Positions 7,351 to 12,904 of a stretch of DNA of 12,904 nt are shown here, in pieces. Under the pieces are notes generated by a model. It had not been told where the DNA came from. It did not search any database and saw only the letters and a program-made list of their open reading frames with translations. The DNA is from Dictyoglomota bacterium. Lineage in GTDB: Bacteria; Dictyoglomota; Dictyoglomia; Dictyoglomales; Dictyoglomaceae. A program made the translations under genes and the position numbers. The stretch's first letter is position 1; each line of letters opens with the position of its first letter. The DNA lies in contig JAKOUL010000052.1 of the NCBI GenBank assembly GCA_029776735.1, positions 1 through 12,904 of the forward strand, given 5' to 3'.

Positions 7351-7873
7351 TGTTCTCTACCTCCTTTTTTTCTATTTTCTTAGATACAATAACTTTTGCA
7401 GGTCTCAATAATTTATTTTTGAATAGATATCCAGGAGAGATCTCTTTAACTATGATATTATCTTCCCCATCTTCTACTTCTTCTATGCCTACTGCTTCAT
7501 GTAAAGAAGGATCAAAAGGCTTTCCTATGACTTCAATTTTTATAACTCCTTCATTTTGTAAGAGATTTTCAAATTGTTTGTAGATCATATTTATTCCTTC
7601 TATAATAGCATCTTTTTTTCTTGCATGTTTCATAGTTTCCAGAGCTAAGGAGAAATTATCCATTATATCCACAATCTCCTTTAGAAGCTTGGCATTGGCA
7701 ATCTCTTGCCATTCTTCTTTTTCTCTTCTTAATCTCTGACGAAAGTTTTCAAATTCTGCTTGAAGTCTTATATATTTTATCTCCCAGTCTTCAGAAGAAA
7801 TCTCAGATTTTGCTTCTTCACTTTTAGAAGTATCTTTTAGCTCTTCTTGCTGTAATGTCTCTTTTTCTTCCAT
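7343..7873 (-). CDS. grpE: GrpE, nucleotide exchange factor of DnaK
   Basis: Promotes ADP release from DnaK. From the ATG at 7873 the protein has 176 residues: a charged, Glu/Lys-rich N-terminus; a long coiled-coil region with the family pattern around [14 protein letters not shown]; a helical part around [13 protein letters not shown]; and the small beta domain with [10 protein letters not shown] and a [12 protein letters not shown] end. I choose the ATG at 7873 because GAGG (complement 7881-7884) lies 7 nt before it; an in-frame TTG at 7891 would add six residues, but then the ribosome site would be inside the gene. First gene of the operon: its 3' end overlaps dnaK by 8 nt. Regulated through the CIRCE element just upstream. 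Usually hrcA precedes grpE in this cluster; here it does not. Confidence 0.97.
   Translation of the reverse strand: MEEKETLQQEELKDTSKSEEAKSEISSEDWEIKYIRLQAEFENFRQRLRREKEEWQEIANAKLLKEIVDIMDNFSLALETMKHARKKDAIIEGINMIYKQFENLLQNEGVIKIEVIGKPFDPSLHEAVGIEEVEDGEDNIIVKEISPGYLFKNKLLRPAKVIVSKKIEKKEVENNG
7359..7367 (-). promoter_or_regulatory. Strong internal ribosome binding site of dnaK
   Basis: AAAGGAGGT on the minus strand, 8 nt before the dnaK ATG and inside the end of grpE. It is stronger than the sites of grpE and dnaJ, which fits a need for more DnaK than co-chaperones from one mRNA (inference). Confidence 0.75.
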
Positions 7874-7895
7874 CTTTCCACCTCTCCACAAAATT

Positions 7896-7922
7896 TTAGC
7901 ACTCTCAGTCGGAGAGTGCTAA
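7896..7922. promoter_or_regulatory. CIRCE operator (HrcA binding site) of the grpE-dnaK-dnaJ operon
   Basis: Exact TTAGCACTC (7896-7904), nine bases, GAGTGCTAA (7914-7922), the textbook CIRCE sequence. The arms extend inward to 11 paired bases (TTAGCACTCTC / GAGAGTGCTAA) around a 5-nt centre. It begins about 4 nt downstream of the predicted transcription start, the right place for HrcA to block initiation and release on heat stress. The hrcA gene itself is not in this window. Confidence 0.97.
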
Positions 7923-7932
7923 ACCATATATA

Positions 7933-7960
7933 ATTTTATTATTTATATTCAAATTGTCAA
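7933..7960 (-). promoter_or_regulatory. Sigma70-type promoter of grpE-dnaK-dnaJ
   Basis: On the minus strand: -35 TTGACA (complement at 7955-7960), 16-nt spacer, -10 TAAAAT (complement at 7933-7938). The start would be near 7926, directly against the CIRCE element. It is a housekeeping-type promoter controlled by repression. Confidence 0.85.
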
Positions 7961-7983
7961 GAGAATATTCTTTATGTATTTTC

Positions 7984-8011
7984 TTGATTTTATTGAACTT
8001 AAAATTATATT
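7984..8011 (+). promoter_or_regulatory. Possible promoter for murT-gatD
   Basis: TTGATT (7984-7989), 16 nt, TATATT (8006-8011) on the plus strand, about 160 nt before the murT start. It is the best candidate I find in the spacer, but the -35 matches consensus at only four of six positions and the region is very AT-rich. The rest of the spacer (8012-8170) holds one tiny open frame and no clear hairpin. Confidence 0.35.
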
Positions 8012-8170
8012 CCAAAGAGTGAGGAAAGGCAAATTTAAAATATGAAGTATTGAGTGGATGATAAGAACATGTTATAAAGGAGTGTATTATTAGAATAAGA
8101 AGAGGGAAAATTCATATGAAATCTCTTGATAGTCTTTTAATTTTTGTAAACTTCAAAAGGATTGTAGACC

Positions 8171-9532
8171 GTGGGAAAATTTTTAAATATGAATTTAAAG
8201 AAAATTAGATTTTATATTGCTTTTTTTGTGGGGAGATTTACTTATTATATAATGAGACTTCTCAGGCTTGATGCTACCACATTTCCTGGGAAGTTAACTC
8301 TTAATATTTATCCTGATTTCCTCAGAGAAGTAAAAGATAGGAGTAAAATAAGAATTCTTGTTACAGGCACTAATGGTAAAACTACTACAAATAATCTTAT
8401 TTATTTTATTCTTTCCAAGAAAAATTTTAAGGTTTTGAGCAATTTAGAGGGAGCAAACTTAAAAAGTGGTATTGCAACTTCATTCATTAAAAATCCTGGG
8501 AATCACGATTTTGCATCTTTTGAGGTAGATGAAGGGATTTTCCCCTTTGTACTTAAAGAGATAGATCCTCAATATGTACTAATTAATAACTTCTTCCGAG
8601 ATCAGTTGGATAGGTATGGAGAGATAGATACTACTGTAAATAAAATTCTAAATGCATTTTCTGAAAAATCGCAGATTACCTTGATCCTTAATGCTGATGA
8701 TCCTTTTGTAGTAAGATTTGCGGATCTTCCTAATAGGAAATACTTTTATGGAATCTCTAAAAAGATTGGTTCTTCTGATTTAAAAGAGATAAAGGAAAGT
8801 GTATATTGCCCTAAGTGTGGGAGAAGATTGAATTATAAATTTTTTAATTATGCTCAGATTGGCAAATTTTTCTGTGAATGTGGCTTTAAAAATCCTTCCT
8901 ATGATTTTTATATAGATACAGCAGAGTTTAAGGATAGATGGTATTTTTCTATCAAAGAGAAAGAAGAAAAAGTTTCTCTTTCTTTTAATTTTCCTGGCGT
9001 CTATAATCTTTATAATGCTCTTTCTGCTTATTCCTTAGGAAGAGCTTTAGGTATTTCAAAAGAAGAACTTTCTTCATTTATATCTAATTTTTATTTTAAG
9101 CTTGGGAGACTGGAAAAATTTATATACAAAGATCTTGAGAGGATTCTTGTGCTTGTGAAAAATCCTGCTGGATATAATCAAGTCTTAGATACTATAAAAA
9201 GAGATGTCTCTGAAAAAGTACTTCTTCTTATTCTAAATGATAATGTTGCTGATGGAAGAGATATCTCTTGGATATGGGACGTAGATTTTGAGAAGATAAA
9301 AGATGAAGGGAATATAAAAAAGATTATTTGTTCTGGAAAAAGGGCAGAAGATCTTTTAGTAAGATTAAAGTATGCAGAGATTCCTCTGGAAAAGATTCAA
9401 CTTATTAATAATATAGAAGATGCTGTCTCAAATATTTTAGATCATCCTTATAAGACTTATATACTTCCTACCTATACGGCTCTTTTTAAAACGAGAAAAA
9501 TCATATTGAGAGAGACAAAAAATGAAACTTAA
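8171..9532 (+). CDS. murT: MurT, Mur-ligase-type subunit of lipid II isoglutaminyl synthase
   Basis: With GatD this enzyme amidates the D-glutamate of lipid II to D-isoglutamine at the inner face of the membrane. 453 residues. A hydrophobic N-terminal stretch (about 14-33) precedes the Mur ligase ATP-binding motif TGTNGKTT at 65-72. A zinc-ribbon insertion has Cys213, Cys216, Cys235 and Cys237; the last pair is C-x-C. The C-terminal DUF1727 part shows KNPAGYNQVL (330-339) and DNVADGRDISWIWD (357-370), the motif that supplies the Asp thought to complete GatD's catalytic triad. The GTG at 8171 is chosen because AAGGA (8157-8161) lies 9 nt upstream; an ATG at 8189 is an alternative six codons on. 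It overlaps gatD by 11 nt, which fits the obligate heterodimer. Absence of a Mur-ligase D-amino-acid pathway role such as MurE is supported by the gatD pairing. Confidence 0.93.
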   Translation: MGKFLNMNLKKIRFYIAFFVGRFTYYIMRLLRLDATTFPGKLTLNIYPDFLREVKDRSKIRILVTGTNGKTTTNNLIYFILSKKNFKVLSNLEGANLKSGIATSFIKNPGNHDFASFEVDEGIFPFVLKEIDPQYVLINNFFRDQLDRYGEIDTTVNKILNAFSEKSQITLILNADDPFVVRFADLPNRKYFYGISKKIGSSDLKEIKESVYCPKCGRRLNYKFFNYAQIGKFFCECGFKNPSYDFYIDTAEFKDRWYFSIKEKEEKVSLSFNFPGVYNLYNALSAYSLGRALGISKEELSSFISNFYFKLGRLEKFIYKDLERILVLVKNPAGYNQVLDTIKRDVSEKVLLLILNDNVADGRDISWIWDVDFEKIKDEGNIKKIICSGKRAEDLLVRLKYAEIPLEKIQLINNIEDAVSNILDHPYKTYILPTYTALFKTRKIILRETKNET

Positions 9533-10256
9533 AGTTTTTCATATGTATCCTGACCTTTTAAATTTATATGGAGATAGAGGTAATATTATCATCTTAGAGA
9601 GAAGGGCCAGATGGAGAGGAGTAGAAGTAGAGATCTTAGATTTTACTAAGGATAAGGAAGAAGATCTTTCAGAAGCTGATATCATCTTTTTAGGTGGTGG
9701 TTCTGATAGAGAGCAAGAACTAATCTATTCACATCTTTATAGATTTAAGAAGTTAATTAAAGATCTTATTGAGGATAATGTAGCCTTTCTAGCAGTATGT
9801 GGAGGATATCAGCTTTTAGGAGATTATTATTTAGATGCTTATGGAAATAAGGTTGAAGGACTTTCTATATTAAACTTTTATACTAAGGCAGAGAAGGGAA
9901 GGTTAATAGGAAATATTCTTATAGAAGCTACACTTCCTATAACTCCTAAAACCATTGTGGGATTTGAGAATCATGGGGGAAGGACTTATCATAATTATAA
10001 GGCATTGGGAAGAGTTATTAAGGGATGTGGGAATAATGGGAAAGATGGTTTTGAAGGAATAGTATACAAAAACCTTATAGGCACTTACTTACATGGGCCT
10101 CTTCTCTCTAAGAATCCTCATCTTGCAGATTTTATTGTAGAATTAGCTTTAAAAAGAAAGTATAAAAAAGAGATAAGACTTCCAACTCTTTCAGATAGGG
10201 AAGAATTTCTTGCTCATGAAAAGGTTAAAAATATGATTTTAAAAGGGAGCCTTTAA
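9522..10256 (+). CDS. gatD: GatD, glutamine amidotransferase subunit of lipid II isoglutaminyl synthase
   Basis: Releases ammonia from glutamine and passes it to MurT. 244 residues, class I (triad) amidotransferase of the CobB/CobQ-like type. Nucleophile Cys93 in AVCGGYQLLG and His191 in GTYLHGPLL are both present; Arg127 matches the conserved substrate-binding arginine position of the family. An EN-HGG motif (149-153) is also typical. The start ATG lies inside the last codons of murT (11-nt overlap) and has only a weak GAGAGAG-like site, pointing to translational coupling. The stop codon falls inside the loop of the terminator. A cobyric acid synthase role is unlikely given the short length and the murT partner. 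Confidence 0.94.
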   Translation: MKLKVFHMYPDLLNLYGDRGNIIILERRARWRGVEVEILDFTKDKEEDLSEADIIFLGGGSDREQELIYSHLYRFKKLIKDLIEDNVAFLAVCGGYQLLGDYYLDAYGNKVEGLSILNFYTKAEKGRLIGNILIEATLPITPKTIVGFENHGGRTYHNYKALGRVIKGCGNNGKDGFEGIVYKNLIGTYLHGPLLSKNPHLADFIVELALKRKYKKEIRLPTLSDREEFLAHEKVKNMILKGSL

Positions 10257-10269
10257 AGGCTCCCTTTTT
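10241..10269 (+). terminator. Terminator overlapping the gatD stop codon, usable from both sides
   Basis: AAAAGGGAGCC (10241-10251) pairs perfectly with GGCTCCCTTTT (10258-10268); the 6-nt loop TTTAAA holds the TAA stop of gatD (10254-10256). T-runs flank the stem on both strands, so it can also end the convergent ferritin-like gene whose stop is at 10273. Confidence 0.9.
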
Positions 10270-10272
10270 ACC

Positions 10273-10689
10273 CTACTTTTCCAAAAGTGATGTGAATGTA
10301 TCGTGATGATCTTCTTCATCTTCAAGAATATCTTCAAAGATTTTTGCAGTAGTTATATCCCCTTCTGATTTTGCCTTTTCAATGATTTTTTTATAAAGAT
10401 TTATAGTAGTCTCTTCATCTTTAACATCTTGTTCTAACATCTCTTTTAGAGTTTCTCCTACAAAAATAGGATTAGGTTTTGTAGTAGGGACTCCTCCTAA
10501 GTATGATAATCTTTCTGCAATCTTTTCTGCATGTTTCATCTCTTCTATAGCAATGTTTTTAAGCTCATCTTTCACAGCAAAGTGCTCTGTTCCTTTCCAT
10601 AATACATGTTGCCACATATACTGAATAGATACTTGAATTTCTCCTGCGATAGCTTCATTTAAAAGGTTTTTAAGCTCTTGAGAGGCCAT
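10273..10689 (-). CDS. Bacterioferritin-like diiron protein, short form
   Basis: A four-helix ferritin-like protein of 138 residues, probably oxidising and storing iron or protecting against peroxide in the cytosol. Putative diiron ligands line up with E. coli bacterioferritin shifted by one: Glu17, Glu50, His53, Glu93, Glu126, His129. Met51 occupies the place of the haem-ligating Met52, but this Met also occurs in forms without haem. The chain stops after helix D; the C-terminal helix E of typical bacterioferritins (about 158 residues) is missing or very short, so the cage geometry may differ. The start is fixed by AAGGAGGTG (complement 10697-10705) seven nt upstream. Monocistronic, with its own promoter and a shared terminator. 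A Dps-like or rubrerythrin-like role is possible, but there is no rubredoxin domain. Confidence 0.85.
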   Translation of the reverse strand: MASQELKNLLNEAIAGEIQVSIQYMWQHVLWKGTEHFAVKDELKNIAIEEMKHAEKIAERLSYLGGVPTTKPNPIFVGETLKEMLEQDVKDEETTINLYKKIIEKAKSEGDITTAKIFEDILEDEEDHHDTFTSLLEK

Positions 10690-10727
10690 ATTTTTTCACC
10701 TCCTTAAAATACATTTATCTGCAAAAT

Positions 10728-10756
10728 ATTATAATTTAAAATTTTAATCTTTTCAA
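10728..10756 (-). promoter_or_regulatory. Promoter of the ferritin-like gene
   Basis: Minus strand: -35 TTGAAA (complement 10751-10756), 17 nt, -10 TATAAT (complement 10728-10733). The predicted start is near 10721, giving a leader of about 30 nt with a strong ribosome binding site. Confidence 0.75.
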
Positions 10757-10776
10757 TATTATCTAATACTACAATT

Positions 10777-10788
10777 AGCATATATGCT
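10777..10788. repeat. 12-bp perfect palindrome upstream of the ferritin-like promoter
   Basis: AGCATATATGCT reads the same on both strands and sits about 20 bp upstream of the -35 box. It could be an activator or regulator site. It is short and AT-rich, so chance is possible, and I cannot name a regulator. Confidence 0.3.
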
Positions 10789-10836
10789 GTTTTTACGGAT
10801 ATTCCTGATGTAATAGTAAAAAGATTTATTGAAAAG

Positions 10837-10862
10837 AGGGGGGAAGATAACTCTTCCCCCCT
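10837..10862 (-). terminator. Terminator of the phosphoglycerate mutase gene
   Basis: GGGGGGAAGA (10838-10847) pairs perfectly with TCTTCCCCCC (10852-10861) around a 4-nt loop, extended by one A-T pair. Read on the minus strand it follows the stop codon by about 10 nt and is followed by a TCTTTT stretch, an imperfect U-tract. Confidence 0.8.
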
Positions 10863-10871
10863 TAGAGATAT

Positions 10872-12131
10872 TTACTCTTTAGCAGTCTTTACCAGAAGAG
10901 GAAGAAGATCTGTTCCCTTTATCCTTCCAATACTCCCCTTTTTGCAAGCACTCTCTCCAAAATAAGAGAGTCCATCAGGTGTTATTCCAGAAGTTGCAAT
11001 CATAAGAGGTACAGGATCTTCTGAATGAGACTTTAAAGCACAAGGAGTAGCATGATCAGCAGTTACTGCTATAACTACCTCAGAGAAGTCTAATTTTGGA
11101 AGCAAATTTTCAAAGAAAATAGAATCAATATCTTCTATACTTTTAATTTTCTTCTCATAATTTCCATCGTGGCCTGGCACATCAGGACCTTTTAAATGTG
11201 CATATACACCATCAAAGTGCTTTAAAGCATAAAGTACCTTTTCTGCCCAAAGATTGTAATCTGTAGAATCTTCAATAGGCACCTCCTTCATCCCTGTAAG
11301 AAGTGCTATCCCTCTTTCTACAGGCATCTCTACAATACTTCCAAAGTTTAATCCATATAACGTCTGAAGTGTAGGAATCTTTGGTAAGGAATCTCCTGCA
11401 TCTCTGAGAAGAATTATATTTGCTGGTTTTTTCCCTTCCTGTTTTCTCTTCTTATTGATCTCTGAATTTTTAAGTACCTCAAATGCTTTCATTACAAATT
11501 CATCGGTAAGTCTTGCTGCTTCTTTTGCTTCTTCAGAATTATCTAATGGTACACATTTTTGTACTTCAGTAGAAGGATTAGATAGAGCAATACTGTAAGG
11601 ACCATGTCTCTTATATCCTGGGTCAATATTTTCTACATTTGCTGAGAGTTTTCCATTTTTCCTTCTTATTACAAGTACTCCTCTGTGTCCGACAGTAGCT
11701 TTAAATATAAATTCAGCTCCATCTAATTTTACCTTTTTGTTAACCTCATCTGCTAATGCTTTTGCCTCTTCTGTAGTAAGGTTTCTCCCTGCTCTTCTAT
11801 CAAGTATTTTGAGAGTGTTCTCATCTACAGTAGCAAAATTTGCTCTCCATGCTAAATCTCCATCTTTTACTTCTATATCTGCTCCATGAGCCTCAAGGGG
11901 ACCTCTTCCTGTATAGTAGTTATTTACATCATATCCTAATATGCTTAGAACTGCTGCATCGGACTCTGGAGCAATTCCAGGACCAATAGGATCCATAAGA
12001 CCAAGTTTAGCTTTCTGAGCTAAACTATCCATATTGGGTGTTTTAGCAGATTCTAATTCTGTTTTTCCTCCTAACTTAGGGTCAGGAGTTCCTCCAAGTC
12101 CATCAAGTACAATGTAAAGAATTTTTTTCAT
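10872..12131 (-). CDS. apgM: Cofactor-independent phosphoglycerate mutase, archaeal (ApgM) type
   Basis: Interconverts 3- and 2-phosphoglycerate in glycolysis and gluconeogenesis. 419 residues, alkaline-phosphatase superfamily. Visible residues: Asp10 in VLDGLGG (metal), Ser57 in PESDAAVLSILGYD (the phosphorylated nucleophile), the GPDVPGHDG motif (Asp and His for metal), and Asp359, His360 and His369 in TADHATPC-x4-H. The length and these motifs match the ApgM branch (about 400 residues), not the about 510-residue bacterial GpmI. A homoserine kinase-like or phosphopentomutase assignment is excluded by the ApgM-specific N-terminus. The ATG at 12131 follows AAGGAGGG (complement 12136-12143). 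I see a TATAAT-like box upstream (complement near 12156-12161) but no matching -35. Probably monocistronic. Confidence 0.93.
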   Translation of the reverse strand: MKKILYIVLDGLGGTPDPKLGGKTELESAKTPNMDSLAQKAKLGLMDPIGPGIAPESDAAVLSILGYDVNNYYTGRGPLEAHGADIEVKDGDLAWRANFATVDENTLKILDRRAGRNLTTEEAKALADEVNKKVKLDGAEFIFKATVGHRGVLVIRRKNGKLSANVENIDPGYKRHGPYSIALSNPSTEVQKCVPLDNSEEAKEAARLTDEFVMKAFEVLKNSEINKKRKQEGKKPANIILLRDAGDSLPKIPTLQTLYGLNFGSIVEMPVERGIALLTGMKEVPIEDSTDYNLWAEKVLYALKHFDGVYAHLKGPDVPGHDGNYEKKIKSIEDIDSIFFENLLPKLDFSEVVIAVTADHATPCALKSHSEDPVPLMIATSGITPDGLSYFGESACKKGSIGRIKGTDLLPLLVKTAKE

Positions 12132-12209
12132 TTTTCCCTCCTTTTCTGTTTATTCCTTATTATAAAAAGATTTTATCACGAAGGTGGTTTAAAGAAAAAT
12201 TAAAAGGGA

Positions 12210-12237
12210 TTGAAAAATTTTTATTTTTTGTTATAAA
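12210..12237 (+). promoter_or_regulatory. Likely promoter of the PAS-GAF gene
   Basis: TTGAAA (12210-12215), 16 nt, TATAAA (12232-12237), about 50 nt before the ATG at 12290. The AT-rich background lowers certainty. Confidence 0.55.
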
Positions 12238-12289
12238 TTCTATAAATGAGAATTTTTTAGAAATTTTAATTTTTGGGTAAGGGGCAAAA

Positions 12290-12904
12290 ATGAATTTTTT
12301 TCAGAGACGCATGAGGAAAGACTTTACTTATTTTTGGGCGTATGAAGATACATCTTTAGAAATCTTTTTTACTGATAAAAAGATTAATCTGATTTTCTGT
12401 AATAAACGTTTTGAACAAAGATTTTCAGAGGACACGAAGATATTGAATAATAGATTATTTGATGTCATCCCTGAGTTTATAAACAAAACAACTTATTATA
12501 ATAGAGCCTTAAAAGGTGAGAAATTTAAAATAGAAGAAGGACTTAAACAAATAAGTATCTCCCCTCTTTTTGTAAAAGATAAAATTATGGGTACGGTTAC
12601 TATCATTGAAGATATCTATGAGAAGAAAGATTATGAGATATTAAAAGAACTTTTTAAAGATTTTAATTCATTTGATTTTGATGGTGCTCTTAAAAAACTT
12701 CTCAAAAGTTTAATAAATTTATCTGGAGCAACTTTTGGTGGAATTTTTCAAGTATGTGATGGGGATATTGATCTGAAAGTCTTTTATCCATCTTTGGATA
12801 TGGAATTTAGAGGAGATGATACGTCTATACTCCCAAAGATACTAAAAGGAGGTAAAAGCCTTTATATATTAGATATAAGAAAGATGCAGCTTTTAGGAAT
12901 TGCT
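12290..12904 (+). CDS. PAS-GAF sensory protein, 3' end cut by window
   Basis: The frame is open from the ATG at 12290 to the last base (205 codons). A GGTAAGGGG ribosome site ends 5 nt before the ATG. No signal peptide or membrane segment is seen, so the sensor part is cytosolic. Residues about 20-112 resemble a PAS domain: LEIFFTD start, FCNKRFEQRF, LFDVIPEF, a YYNRALKGE stretch, and an ISISPLF - KIMGTVTIIED end typical of PAS strands. Residues about 118-205 begin a GAF-like domain (ELFKDFNSFDFDGALKKLL, then LSGATFGGIFQV). Such proteins usually carry an output module further on (histidine kinase, GGDEF/HD-GYP or SpoIIE phosphatase), which lies outside the window, so the function is open. Divergent from the phosphoglycerate mutase gene across 158 nt. 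Confidence 0.75.
   Translation, partial: MNFFQRRMRKDFTYFWAYEDTSLEIFFTDKKINLIFCNKRFEQRFSEDTKILNNRLFDVIPEFINKTTYYNRALKGEKFKIEEGLKQISISPLFVKDKIMGTVTIIEDIYEKKDYEILKELFKDFNSFDFDGALKKLLKSLINLSGATFGGIFQVCDGDIDLKVFYPSLDMEFRGDDTSILPKILKGGKSLYILDIRKMQLLGIA

Noticed and set aside
7874..7891. TTG start for grpE, adding six residues
   Set aside because: The GAGG ribosome site lies within this extension and points to the ATG at 7873.
10741..10990. Plus-strand open stretch reading through the spacer and the end of apgM (contains IYAVFTDIPDVIVKRF)
   Set aside because: Looks protein-like for a short stretch but has no start or ribosome site, passes through the terminator and continues antisense to apgM; most likely chance, a gene remnant cannot be shown.
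1..12904. CRISPR array, tRNA/rRNA genes, insertion sequences, prophage or defence island
   Set aside because: No regularly spaced repeats, no cloverleaf-like segments, no transposase or phage motifs were seen on either strand.

Overview
The window looks like a piece of chromosome from an AT-rich, thermophilic, anaerobic-type bacterium. My best guess is the Dictyoglomus lineage or a close neighbour. This is inference from the mix of genes and codon habits (AGA/AGG arginine, A/T-ending codons, short intergenic gaps), not from a database match. Two signals pull in different directions. A secreted beta-barrel-like protein ending in Phe implies an outer membrane. A DnaK without the Gram-negative insertion, a CIRCE-controlled heat-shock operon and a MurT-GatD pair are features usually discussed for Gram-positive lineages.

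Layout, left to right. (1) 2-1054 (+): 3' part of a TGS-type uridine/nucleoside kinase, cut by the window edge. It is tail to tail, with a 4-nt overlap, with (2) a lexA-cysK pair on the minus strand (2618 to 1051). (3) A divergent intergenic region (2619-2816) carries a strong plus-strand promoter and a highly structured ~155-nt leader in front of a signal-peptide-bearing, porin-like protein (2817-3902), which ends at a textbook terminator. (4) A small MNT-type nucleotidyltransferase (3968-4354) has no HEPN partner beside it. (5) On the minus strand lies grpE-dnaK-dnaJ (7873 to 4362), tightly packed, driven by a TTGACA/TAAAAT promoter with a perfect CIRCE operator just downstream; hrcA is not in the cluster. 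(6) Going right from a shared spacer, murT-gatD (8171-10256) overlap by 11 nt and end in a terminator that includes the gatD stop codon. (7) A short bacterioferritin-like diiron protein (10689 to 10273, minus) has a clear promoter and an upstream palindrome. (8) An archaeal-type cofactor-independent phosphoglycerate mutase (12131 to 10872, minus). (9) At the right edge is the start of a PAS-GAF signalling protein (12290 onward, plus), truncated by the window.

Most of this is housekeeping: protein folding, SOS control, cysteine synthesis, glycolysis, iron handling and peptidoglycan amidation. The least explained element is the leader RNA of the porin-like gene. It has two strong hairpins, a 13-nt stretch complementary to the usual 3' end of bacterial 16S rRNA but without a properly spaced start codon, and tiny reading frames. 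The orphan nucleotidyltransferase and the PAS-GAF protein with unseen output domain are the next most open questions. I found no CRISPR array, tRNA, rRNA, insertion sequence or prophage gene.
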